Assembly (NCBI GenBank): GCA_947380835.1
Contig: CANCSL010000015.1
Span: forward strand, 1-25,295
Source of the DNA: Actinomycetota bacterium
GTDB taxonomy: Bacteria; Actinomycetota; Actinomycetes; Nanopelagicales; Nanopelagicaceae
DNA: 25,295 bases
Reading direction: 5' to 3'
Position numbers and translations under genes: made by a program. The notes beneath the pieces are model-generated. The model had not been told where the DNA came from, searched no databases, and saw only the letters and a list, made by a program, of their open reading frames with translations. Position 1 is the stretch's first letter. Each line of letters starts with the position of its first letter. Shown here piece by piece: positions 6,143-13,207 of this stretch.

Positions 6143-7666
6143 TTAAGAGATTGCTTTCTTCCAGATATCAAAGAGCGGACCAGCAGCAGCTTGTGTGGCA
6201 CACATGACTCCCCCGCTTTCAGGGAAAAGATTCACTCTGCCTTCTTCATCCCAAACCGCTCCACCTGCCTCGTGGACGATCAGCATGGCGGCCAAATGAT
6301 CGATGGGGCTGAAATGTCCAATAACGGCACCGACTCCACGAGAGGCCGCTACGCCAACAAGCGTCAAGGTTCCTGACCCCATGATGCGCATAGTGCAATA
6401 GTTTTCGGCCAAACTATCAAGTAGTTGCAACATTCCAGGCCATGGTTGATACGCGGCTAATTCGGTAGAAACGATTCGGCTGGCCAGCGGATTTTCGACT
6501 TGGCCTTGATCTTGAATTTTTAATTCTCGACCGTTTACCTTTGCACCTTTTCCGGCCTGGGCCTCAAAAAGCGAATTCCGCCACGGATCAATAACTACTC
6601 CAACAAGGGGCGTGCGGTTGAAAGCGAGGGAGAGACACATTGATGTCCAAGGCACGCGATTGGCGAAATTAGTTGTGCCATCGATGGGATCTAAGTACCA
6701 CGAGGGCACATCGCTCTCAAAATTTCCACCCATTTCTTCGCCCACAAAATTATGCCCAGGGAAATTAGTTTCAATGATCTCGCGAATATGAGCTTCGATC
6801 ATCACATCAATTTCAGTCACAATATCGGCTGGGTTAGTCTTCAAAGATATCTCGCCGGGATCCATATTGCTGGCAACCATGATCGACCATTTGCCTAAGT
6901 CTCGAGCAATAGTCATCGCCTTTTCGACATCGATATCGGAGATGTTTCGCTCCAGTGCACCCTTGTCCGCGGGGTCAAATGAAGTGATCACTCGTTGAAG
7001 CAGAGAAAGTTGATTTGAAGTTATGGAATCTACCCCAATATCTACTGCCCACTTCATGGTGGCTTCATCATCAATAGTCCAGAGAGCAACTTTTTGGCCC
7101 AGAGCGTGGAGAGCGGCGACACTTTTTCGGGTCACAAACGAATAGTGAAGATTGATGTATTCGGGATTAAGGCTGGCGATTTGATCGGATGTAGGTAGAT
7201 TCAAAGAATCCCAAGGCATCCAGATTCGTGCAGCAGGCATGGCCGCGCGAATAGATTTCATGGCCTCGATATTTCCGCACCAGCAGACCTGGGCGTTATC
7301 GAGCTTGTGAGTTTGAACGACGGCAACAGCAGCGGAGGCCGGGGTGATGCTGTCCATGTCGATCATCAACGTGGACTTACTTCCCACAAATAAGGAAAGA
7401 ACTTCACTGAGCAATGGAATGCGATTGTCACCTTCGCCTAGGCGCTGAATTTCTTCCCAGGTTTTTTCAGAGACGGCCGAACTTATCCCCCACAAGCGTT
7501 CTAACGTGGGGTCGTGGAGAACGACGACTTCGCCATCGGAGGTTAGGCGGACATCGATTTCGACAATTTCGGCGCCAGCATCGATTGCGGATGCAATCGC
7601 TACAACCGTGTTTTCGCGGAAGCGACCGGAATCGCCGCGGTGAGCACAAGCAAAGGTCTTGGACAT
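6143..7666 (-). CDS. Fused glycerophosphodiester phosphodiesterase and inositol monophosphatase
   Basis: A 507-residue cytoplasmic protein with two enzyme domains. Residues 1-228 are a GDPD TIM barrel: HRGDSG at 9-14, ENT at 18-20, the metal/catalytic set EIDVR (Glu37, Asp39) and LHDP (His51), and ALWTIDD at 194-200. Residues about 245-505 are an inositol monophosphatase domain: ADIVTEID at 280-287, GEE at 309-311, LDPIDGTTNF at 325-334 and SPIDHLAAMLIVHEAGG at 453-469, so all three metal-ligand regions are intact. The two activities in series would turn glycerophosphoinositol into glycerol plus inositol 1-phosphate and then free inositol. The ATG at 7666 lies seven bases after the ABC ATPase stop, and the locus also encodes inositol catabolism, which supports this reading. 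Both domains look catalytically competent. The order and specificity are inferred, not shown. Confidence 0.92.
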   Translation of the reverse strand: MSKTFACAHRGDSGRFRENTVVAIASAIDAGAEIVEIDVRLTSDGEVVVLHDPTLERLWGISSAVSEKTWEEIQRLGEGDNRIPLLSEVLSLFVGSKSTLMIDMDSITPASAAVAVVQTHKLDNAQVCWCGNIEAMKSIRAAMPAARIWMPWDSLNLPTSDQIASLNPEYINLHYSFVTRKSVAALHALGQKVALWTIDDEATMKWAVDIGVDSITSNQLSLLQRVITSFDPADKGALERNISDIDVEKAMTIARDLGKWSIMVASNMDPGEISLKTNPADIVTEIDVMIEAHIREIIETNFPGHNFVGEEMGGNFESDVPSWYLDPIDGTTNFANRVPWTSMCLSLAFNRTPLVGVVIDPWRNSLFEAQAGKGAKVNGRELKIQDQGQVENPLASRIVSTELAAYQPWPGMLQLLDSLAENYCTMRIMGSGTLTLVGVAASRGVGAVIGHFSPIDHLAAMLIVHEAGGAVWDEEGRVNLFPESGGVMCATQAAAGPLFDIWKKAIS

Positions 7667-7673
7667 CTAAGAC

Positions 7674-8693
7674 CTAAGCGACTCGAACTAGTTTGCCATC
7701 TTTGTAAACAAGAGCCTTTACAACCCGAGCAAAGCCCGTATCTCCAACTCGTGGCACATCTACGGAGATAAAGGCACGAAGCTCGACATCGTCTCGCTTC
7801 AAGTAAACCTCGGAGAAGTGTCCGCGTGGAACTACAAGAGAGACAGTCGCAGGGAAAGCACCAGGGGTTGGAGTAGCGCTATAGATAACATCTTCTGGGC
7901 GGATACCGACGATTTCATCGCCTGGAATGACCTTGCCATCGGCATAGCCACCTTCAACGCGATTAAGACTGCCGATGAAGTTTGCAACGTATTCCGTTTC
8001 AGGGCGATCGTAAAGTTCTTGAGGGGTACTGAATTGCTCGATCTTTCCGGCGTTCATTACCGCGATGCGATCGGAGATGGAGAGCGCTTCATCCTGGTCG
8101 TGAGTCACAATCACAGTAGTAATACCGAGACGACGCTGAAGTTCGCGAATATCTTCACGCACTTTGACACGTAACTTGGCATCCAAGTTGGAAAGTGGTT
8201 CATCCAGAAGCAGAATGTCTGGTTCCTGCACTAACGCACGAGCCAAAGCAACACGCTGTTGCTCGCCACCTGAGATCTGGCCTGGGCGAGAATCTTTGTG
8301 ATGCATCAAATTAACAACGCCAAGCGCTTCGTGAACGCGACGTTCGATTTCATCTTTTGGAAGCTTGCGAACTTTCAAGGGATAGGCAACATTTTTGAAA
8401 ACGCTCATGTGCGGCCACAGTGCGTAGTTCTGGAAAACCATGGCGCTGGGGCGCTTTTCCGGGCCAAGCAAAGTTACATCTTTGCCATTGAGGCGAATAT
8501 CGCCTTTATCGGGAATGAGAAAGCCAGCAATCATGCGCAGAGTTGTGGTTTTGCCACAGCCGGAAGGACCAAGCAAGGAGACCATCTCGCCCTTTTTCAC
8601 CGTAAGGTGAAGGTTGTCGATGATGACACGACCACCAAGAATTTTGGTCAGGCCATTGAGAATCAGGCCCTCCTCTTGAGTCTGGTCAGACAT
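7674..8693 (-). CDS. ABC importer ATPase with TOBE-type C-terminus (PotA/UgpC class)
   Basis: An ATP-binding subunit of about 339 residues. Walker A GPSGCGKT is at 42-49, the Q-loop VFQNYAL around 86-92, signature ISGGEQQR at 140-147, Walker B ILLLDEP at 160-166 and the switch histidine in VTHD at 196-199. After about residue 235 comes a TOBE-like regulatory region containing GIRPED, as in MalK, UgpC, PotA and FbpC. The open frame extends upstream into the permease gene, but that stretch has no family similarity. ATG 8693 is preferred because GGAG lies five bases before it; ATG 8708 with GGAAGAG close by is the alternative. It follows the second permease by 13-28 bases and precedes the GDPD-IMPase gene. 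It probably energises the adjacent permeases. It could in principle also serve ThiP, but nothing here shows that. Confidence 0.93.
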   Translation of the reverse strand: MSDQTQEEGLILNGLTKILGGRVIIDNLHLTVKKGEMVSLLGPSGCGKTTTLRMIAGFLIPDKGDIRLNGKDVTLLGPEKRPSAMVFQNYALWPHMSVFKNVAYPLKVRKLPKDEIERRVHEALGVVNLMHHKDSRPGQISGGEQQRVALARALVQEPDILLLDEPLSNLDAKLRVKVREDIRELQRRLGITTVIVTHDQDEALSISDRIAVMNAGKIEQFSTPQELYDRPETEYVANFIGSLNRVEGGYADGKVIPGDEIVGIRPEDVIYSATPTPGAFPATVSLVVPRGHFSEVYLKRDDVELRAFISVDVPRVGDTGFARVVKALVYKDGKLVRVA

Positions 8694-8721
8694 TGCATCT
8701 CCATTCATATCTCTTCCAGCT

Positions 8722-9558
8722 TTACTTAATCTGGAAACCTTCGGCGAGTTGTCCGCCGATGATGTGTTTACGGGCAAGGGTGATAAGAAGTACTGATGGG
8801 AAAGCCAAAAGCAACGAGAAGACCGCAGCCACTTGGATCGGATAATTCTGAACGAGTGAATACATTTCAGTTGGCATCGTGAAAATTTGAGGCGCACCAA
8901 CCAAGTAAGAACCTTGGGCTTCGTCGAAAGAAGCCAAGAAGGACATGACAACGGCTACCAGGATGCCCGGCATGGCCAAGCGAAGAGTGATGGTGCGGAA
9001 AACGCGGAACTTGGATGCTCCTGCGTCGCGGGCTGCTTCTTCTAAGTTTCGTGGCACCGCTGCAAATGCAGCCGCAGGAATCCATGTCATGTAGATAATG
9101 GTTCCGAGTAGTTGAATGATTACAACGCCAAGAAAAGTGCCCATCAAATTGAGCGCGTAATACAAGGTAGCGATCGATGCGAAGAGGCCAATTTTAGGAA
9201 AAGAGTTAGCGGCGAACATACCAATAAGGAAAATTCGGCGTCCTGGGTAGTTCATCCGGCCAGCCGCATAAGCTGCAGGTAGGCAGATGACCATCGATGC
9301 AATAACCACAATTGGGCTGATAATTAACGAGTTTCGAATCGCGGTTTCAAGCGCTGAGTCATCAAAGACTCGGGTCCACCAATGGAAAGTCCAGCCATCT
9401 GGATAGAGGTTGGGGTAAGTCCAATTGGTGACAAAAGCGTGAATACCCAGCCAAAAAAGCGGTCCTAAGATAAATACAGCCATGAGCGCCATAAAAATGT
9501 AAAGGAAAATCTTTACGCCCAGCGAGCTGGTCTTAACGCGGGCTTTTACTCTGGCCAT
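8722..9558 (-). CDS. ABC importer permease, PotC-like second subunit
   Basis: A 278-residue integral membrane protein with about six helices. The cytoplasmic EAA loop that docks on the ATPase is complete: EEAARDAGASKFRVFRTITLRLAMP. The overall pattern is that of the second permease of spermidine/iron/phosphonate-class importers (PotC, FbpB and PhnV relatives). The start is the ATG at 9558, whose A is shared with the TAA of the previous permease (TAATG), so the two subunits are translationally coupled and probably made in equal amounts. A longer reading starting at 9600 has no support. The binding specificity lies with the binding protein; the neighbouring phosphodiesterase suggests a phosphodiester substrate. 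Confidence 0.92.
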   Translation of the reverse strand: MARVKARVKTSSLGVKIFLYIFMALMAVFILGPLFWLGIHAFVTNWTYPNLYPDGWTFHWWTRVFDDSALETAIRNSLIISPIVVIASMVICLPAAYAAGRMNYPGRRIFLIGMFAANSFPKIGLFASIATLYYALNLMGTFLGVVIIQLLGTIIYMTWIPAAAFAAVPRNLEEAARDAGASKFRVFRTITLRLAMPGILVAVVMSFLASFDEAQGSYLVGAPQIFTMPTEMYSLVQNYPIQVAAVFSLLLAFPSVLLITLARKHIIGGQLAEGFQIK

Positions 9559-10499
9559 TAGATACGTCCACTCTGCTTTGCGCTCTTCACATTTGCCCAA
9601 ATATAAATCAGTGCAATGCCAGAGGCTGCGGTGAAGACGATGAAAGCCATAACGATCGATTGCTGTGGTCGGTTATAAGCACCGAAGAAGTTAGAGATTT
9701 CAACACCGAGCATTGTTGGTTGATTGGGACCAAGAAAGAGCGGAATAGTGAATGAACCCATAATGCCAATGGCTGTGAACGTTCCAGCAATAACGATAGG
9801 AGTGATGGCCAGTGGAATCAAAACCGTACGAACGATTCTAAAGAAGCCAGCGCCGGCATCCTGGGCGGTCTCAATGAGCGCATCTGGAATTGATTGAAGT
9901 CCCGAAGTGACCATCAAAATCGCAAAAGGTAGAGAGGTCCACACCGATCCAATAACGATGGCCGACACCGTCGACGTCACGGTGGGGAAATTAATTCCGA
10001 AGTGAGAAAGGAGAGAGCGCATAAAGCCATCGCCCGCGTAAAAAGTGTGAATCGCCCATGAGGAGATAACGACGGGAACAAAGAGTGGAACCAAGCAGAG
10101 CGTGGTCATAATCGCTGCGATGCGGCCACCCATGATGCGCTGATATAGGCCAATGCCCAGCGCCATAAGTAAAGTTAGGAAAGTTGAAAGAAAAGAAACT
10201 ACAAGAGTTGTACGAAGATCTCCGGGAAAGCGGGAATCTTTAAAGACATCTTTGTAGGCGGCAAATGTGCCCCACCAGTGATCTTTCTTATGAATCTCCT
10301 GGCCAATAATCGAAACAACACGATTTGGACCAGACGTAAAACCAAGGCTGAATGTCAAAGCGATCAGGATAGGAATTCCTACAAAGCAAACCACCAACAA
10401 CATTGGCGGCGCTGCCATAAAGAAGCCGAGCACAGAAGACCTCGAGGTCGATTTGACCTCGAGGTTCTCTGCCTTGGCCTCTGTATTAACAGAGGCCAT
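9558..10499 (-). CDS. ABC importer permease, PotB-like first subunit
   Basis: A 313-residue permease with a hydrophilic N-terminus of about 25 residues and about six membrane helices. The EAA loop IETAQDAGAGFFRIVRTVLIPLA is well conserved. A large periplasmic loop between helices 1 and 2 (around SGPNRVVSIIGQEIHKKDHWWGTFAAYKDVF) is typical of PotB/FbpB-type first permeases. The ATG at 10499 lies 33 bases after the binding-protein stop and has only a weak ribosome binding site. Its first 60 coding bases contain two perfect inverted repeats (separate entries) that would fold in the mRNA right at the start codon. This may keep membrane subunits less abundant than the binding protein. The stop overlaps the next permease start. 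Confidence 0.92.
   Translation of the reverse strand: MASVNTEAKAENLEVKSTSRSSVLGFFMAAPPMLLVVCFVGIPILIALTFSLGFTSGPNRVVSIIGQEIHKKDHWWGTFAAYKDVFKDSRFPGDLRTTLVVSFLSTFLTLLMALGIGLYQRIMGGRIAAIMTTLCLVPLFVPVVISSWAIHTFYAGDGFMRSLLSHFGINFPTVTSTVSAIVIGSVWTSLPFAILMVTSGLQSIPDALIETAQDAGAGFFRIVRTVLIPLAITPIVIAGTFTAIGIMGSFTIPLFLGPNQPTMLGVEISNFFGAYNRPQQSIVMAFIVFTAASGIALIYIWANVKSAKQSGRI
10441..10463 (-). repeat. Perfect inverted repeat inside permease gene start, distal
   Basis: CTCGAGGTC (10441-10449) and GACCTCGAG (10455-10463) form a perfect nine-base-pair stem with a five-base loop. It encodes part of the hydrophilic N-terminus (about residues 13-20), where the protein sequence is little constrained. It is the second of two such hairpins met by a ribosome entering the permease gene. 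Confidence 0.8.
10476..10497 (-). repeat. Perfect inverted repeat at the permease start codon
   Basis: GGCCTCTGT (10476-10484) and ACAGAGGCC (10489-10497) form a perfect nine-base-pair stem with a four-base loop, beginning immediately after the ATG at 10499. In mRNA this would hide the start region of the first permease or protect the binding-protein mRNA from 3' decay. No T-run follows, so it is not a classical terminator. Confidence 0.8.
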
Positions 10500-10532
10500 T
10501 GTTAACTTTCATTGTTCTCAATAGTTCAGTGC

Positions 10533-11669
10533 TTACTTACCTGGAACTGCTGAAGCCCATGCGCTCTTCAGATCGTTCGCATTGGCAGATAGGTAGGTAG
10601 GACGAAGGTTTGAGATGTCGACGCTAGCAAAGCTAGCGGCGGCCTTTGGATCCAACATGGAGACTGGGATAACTGGGAGACCGCTAAGGGTTCCAGCCAC
10701 GATCAAGTTCTGTGCTGCTGGTGAAAGAACCCAGTTAGCAAGAAGGCGAGCGCCGGTCTTGTTGTTGGAGCTTGCAGGAATACCCAAGTATGCAGCGCCA
10801 CCGGTCAATGGTGGGTTAGCGATTTGGACAACCTTGATATTTGTTGGCATGGTGCCAGCCTTTTGTGCTGAAGCGAATTGATCTGACCAAACGCTAGCGA
10901 TATCAACTAGTCCCGTTGAGAGATCCTTCAAAGTTTCAGCGTTGTTTGCTGGGTAGGTGCCGTTCTGTCCATAGGTGTACTTGTTCAGTCCACGAAGGGT
11001 TTCAAGTCCTTGAGCCCACTTTGATTGCAAATCCTTGTTGGCACTAAGAGCCAAGGTGTTGCGATCGGCAGCAGAGAGGTACTTATCAATAACGGTCTGA
11101 ACGAAGGCATAACCGCTTCCGCCACCTGATGGGACGTTGTAAGTGAACTTGCCTGGGTTGGCCTTGATCCATGCGAGCAAATCATCAAGAGTCTTTGGTG
11201 GAGTCTTGACGTGGTCGCTGTTGTAAGCAAGGAGAACCGATGACGCACGGTATGGAATTCCACCCTTACCGGCAGCGAGAACTGACTTCGAAACATTCTT
11301 GATGTTTGGAAGAAGGCCTGCAGTTGGACGCCACAAAAGTCCGGCGGCACCCAATTGCTGGACGAAGCCACCATCTGCGAGGTCAACCTGAGGATCCTTG
11401 TGCAAGACGGCTGCTGCTGTGAGCTTTGCAGTCTCTTGGGCATCGTGATCACCATGAAGGTCGAAGGTCACAACTACCTTGTATTGAGGGTATGCATCCG
11501 TGAATGCAGGGATGAGTTGCTTGACCCAGAGATCCTGAATGTTGGTATCTGCTGAGATGTAGACCTGGATAGTGCTGCTGGCGGCGTGGGAGGTCTGAGC
11601 AGTTGCACCCAGAGCCAATACCGAAACAGCTGCAGCTACGAGAGCCTTAGCGAATTTATTCTTGAACAC
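10533..11669 (-). CDS. ABC importer extracellular solute-binding protein
   Basis: A 378-residue binding protein of the iron/spermidine/phosphonate-class group. A signal peptide is clear: a lysine-containing N-region (FKNKFAK), a hydrophobic core LVAAAVSVLALGATA and a cleavage-type SHA-A site near residue 30. There is no lipobox cysteine, unlike many actinobacterial binding proteins. Later motifs include ADGGFVQQLGAAGLLWRP and GIPYRASSVLLAYN, as in AfuA/FbpA/PhnS relatives. A longer frame begins at an ATG at 11708, but GTG 11669 is chosen because an ideal GGAGG lies six bases upstream and the signal peptide then starts at residue 1. The gene has its own promoter. The position before a GDPD-IMPase gene and beside iolE suggests a glycerophosphoinositol or other inositol phosphodiester ligand; this is inference. 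Confidence 0.9.
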   Translation of the reverse strand: MFKNKFAKALVAAAVSVLALGATAQTSHAASSTIQVYISADTNIQDLWVKQLIPAFTDAYPQYKVVVTFDLHGDHDAQETAKLTAAAVLHKDPQVDLADGGFVQQLGAAGLLWRPTAGLLPNIKNVSKSVLAAGKGGIPYRASSVLLAYNSDHVKTPPKTLDDLLAWIKANPGKFTYNVPSGGGSGYAFVQTVIDKYLSAADRNTLALSANKDLQSKWAQGLETLRGLNKYTYGQNGTYPANNAETLKDLSTGLVDIASVWSDQFASAQKAGTMPTNIKVVQIANPPLTGGAAYLGIPASSNNKTGARLLANWVLSPAAQNLIVAGTLSGLPVIPVSMLDPKAAASFASVDISNLRPTYLSANANDLKSAWASAVPGK

Positions 11670-11729
11670 TAATTTCCTCCAATTTGTTGCAGACGAGACA
11701 GGTGCCATCGCCTCATATTGCGTGCCTTG

Positions 11730-11758
11730 ACCTTAAAGCCCTGTGTGTGACTAGTCAA
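11730..11758 (-). promoter_or_regulatory. Sigma-70-type promoter of the ABC importer operon
   Basis: On the minus strand TTGACT (complement of 11753-11758) and TAAGGT (complement of 11730-11735) are 17 bases apart. The start would leave a leader of about 55 bases before the GGAGG and GTG of the binding-protein gene. This gives the transporter, GDPD-IMPase and ROK genes an entry point independent of the upstream iolE operon. Confidence 0.6.
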
Positions 11759-11769
11759 TGAATTCAGGG

Positions 11770-11790
11770 CAAATCGCCCATGACGATTTG
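11770..11790. promoter_or_regulatory. 21-base palindrome, candidate operator
   Basis: CAAATCG (11770-11776) and CGATTTG (11784-11790) are exact inverted repeats around a seven-base centre. The element sits about a dozen bases upstream of the -35 box and eight bases after the stop of the MgtC-like gene. No T-run follows on either strand, so an operator or activator site is more likely than a terminator. No regulator gene is in the window. Confidence 0.45.
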
Positions 11791-11797
11791 ATAACGA

Positions 11798-12262
11798 TTA
11801 GTCTTCTTTTGGGTCGTGAAGATGCAAAGTGCGCTCCAGGACCTGAGTCGAGCGAAGCACTGCAAAAATCACAATTGTGAATATCACGCCAAGAACTTGA
11901 AACCCTAAGCCCACAGAGACACCCATGGCCGCGGTGGCGAAGACAGTCGCTGCGGTTGTTACGCCGTAGACAGATCCGCGCTTTCCACTGAAAATAAGGC
12001 CGGCTCCCAGGAATCCAATTCCAGTAATTACTGCGTGCAGCGCTCTGGTGGGATCTCCGAGTTTTGCATTGATATCCATGACTTCACCTATACCCACGAT
12101 CACAGAACAAGCACCTGCCACTAAGCCCATAGTGCGAGCGCCAGCGGACTTTCCGGCTCGATCTCGTTCCCAGCCGATAACCGAACCTAGGAGAACAGCG
12201 ATGATGCAATTGATCCCAATGGTGAACTGTGACCAGATGTCGACCGAATGAAATCTAATCAT
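11798..12262 (-). CDS. MgtC/SapB-family membrane protein, N-domain only
   Basis: A 154-residue membrane protein with four to five hydrophobic segments. The family pattern is visible: LLGSVIGWERDRAGKSAGARTMGLVAGACSVIVG near residues 24-57 and GIGFLGAGLIF near 81-91, followed by VYGVTTAATVFATAAMG. MgtC proteins help bacteria cope with low magnesium or phosphate imbalance, partly by acting on ATP synthase. This one has only the membrane domain and lacks the C-terminal ACT-like domain of Salmonella MgtC. The ATG at 12262 is two bases after the iolE stop, so the genes are cotranscribed. A role linked to phosphate released from phosphoinositol compounds is possible, but that is a guess. Confidence 0.82.
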   Translation of the reverse strand: MIRFHSVDIWSQFTIGINCIIAVLLGSVIGWERDRAGKSAGARTMGLVAGACSVIVGIGEVMDINAKLGDPTRALHAVITGIGFLGAGLIFSGKRGSVYGVTTAATVFATAAMGVSVGLGFQVLGVIFTIVIFAVLRSTQVLERTLHLHDPKED

Positions 12263-12264
12263 TG

Positions 12265-13143
12265 CTAGACCAACGTCTTCAGGAAATTAATACTCTCGCG
12301 CACCGCCTCAACAGGTCCACCTTCGCGAGAAGGCTCTGCGCCGAGCATGACATCTTGCTCGAGGACTAATTTTCCAGAGTAATTGATTGAATCGAGGAAA
12401 CGAATTACTTCGCCAATCTGGGCATCCCCTTGGCCCAGTGGTTTGTACATTCCGGCCTTTACTTCCACAGAATAGGAGCTCAACTTATTTTGGATTCGAG
12501 CGGCAGCGGTGGCATCACAATCTTTGAGGTGGACATGCTTAACCCGCGAACCAGCTTTCTGGGCTATCTCCAGCGGGCTTCCGCCGCCAACAACCACGTG
12601 GCCCGTGTCAAGGCAGAGATTCACATCAGTTTCGCCGAGTAAGAATTCCAAATCTGCAGGAGTTTCGAACATCGTGCCAGCATGTGGGTGAACGACCATT
12701 TGTAGACCAAAACTCTTGGCAATCTCAGCGATAGCAGGCAACGACTCGGCAAAGACAGCCTTGGCATTGGCATCCATGGGATCGCGATGATCGTAATCGC
12801 CGTCTTCAGCGGGCGTAGCCAGCACAAAGTTTTCAGCGCTGAGTTCGGCCAATACTGCCGCCTGGCGCTTGGCGCGTTCGTACGATGCGGCCAATCGGTC
12901 GGGTTTGTGGAGAACGATGGGCACGAAGGCGCCGCAGAGAGAAAGATCGTAAGAACGCAAAACCGAGGCTAGTTCCTTGGCATCTTGCGGCAGGTATCCA
13001 TCTGGACCTAACTCGGTCGCTGTGATTCCACATTCGCGCATTTCAGCAAGAACGCGCTCTGGTGAAAGTTGGTATCCCCAGCCATTGGCTTCACAAACGC
13101 CCCAAGAAATAGGTGCTCCGGCGAGCTGCTTACTTAAATCCAT
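12265..13143 (-). CDS. iolE: Inosose dehydratase (2-keto-myo-inositol dehydratase)
   Basis: A 292-residue TIM-barrel enzyme of the xylose-isomerase-like superfamily. The N-terminal sequence GAPISWGVCEANGWGYQLSP with the following ATELGPDGYLPQD is the IolE hallmark. Metal-site motifs follow: VHPHAGTMFET near 150-160, LCLDTGHVVVGGG near 176-188, HVHLKD near 203-208 and LVLEQDVM near 258-265. IolE removes water from 2-keto-myo-inositol (scyllo-inosose) to give the diketone that IolD hydrolyses. The ATG at 13143 has AAGAGAAG a few bases upstream. It follows a paralogous gene after 58 bases and is itself followed directly by the MgtC-like gene. IolD, IolB and IolA are encoded a few kilobases away, so the pathway role is well supported. 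Confidence 0.92.
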   Translation of the reverse strand: MDLSKQLAGAPISWGVCEANGWGYQLSPERVLAEMRECGITATELGPDGYLPQDAKELASVLRSYDLSLCGAFVPIVLHKPDRLAASYERAKRQAAVLAELSAENFVLATPAEDGDYDHRDPMDANAKAVFAESLPAIAEIAKSFGLQMVVHPHAGTMFETPADLEFLLGETDVNLCLDTGHVVVGGGSPLEIAQKAGSRVKHVHLKDCDATAAARIQNKLSSYSVEVKAGMYKPLGQGDAQIGEVIRFLDSINYSGKLVLEQDVMLGAEPSREGGPVEAVRESINFLKTLV

Positions 13144-13172
13144 CTGCTTCTCTTTTCTGCGCTAATTTATTG

Positions 13173-13207
13173 AGAGTTTATAACTCTAGGGCAGAAAGTA
13201 TCTAGAG
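13173..13207 (-). repeat. Overlapping inverted repeats between the two IolE-type genes
   Basis: AGAGTT (13173-13178) and AACTCT (13182-13187) form a short perfect stem, and CTCTAG (13184-13189) with CTAGAG (13202-13207) forms a second, mutually exclusive one. They lie in the 58-base gap between the paralogues, partly over the upstream stop codon. They might end or process the transcript, but no good T-run follows. Confidence 0.35.

Noticed and set aside
8298..8729. Plus-strand frame of 143 residues opposite the ABC ATPase gene
   Set aside because: It mirrors a well-conserved ATPase; the translation shows no domain and no ribosome binding site.
8694..8951. N-terminal extension of the ABC ATPase frame
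   Set aside because: The extra 86 residues run inside the permease gene in another frame and do not resemble any ABC domain; good starts exist at 8693 and 8708.
11670..11708. ATG at 11708 as start of the binding protein
   Set aside because: It would put 13 hydrophilic residues before the signal peptide and ignores the ideal GGAGG in front of GTG 11669.
11767..11779. GGGC/GCCC stem after the MgtC-like gene as a terminator
   Set aside because: Only four base pairs and no T-run; it overlaps the longer palindrome, which is a better explanation.
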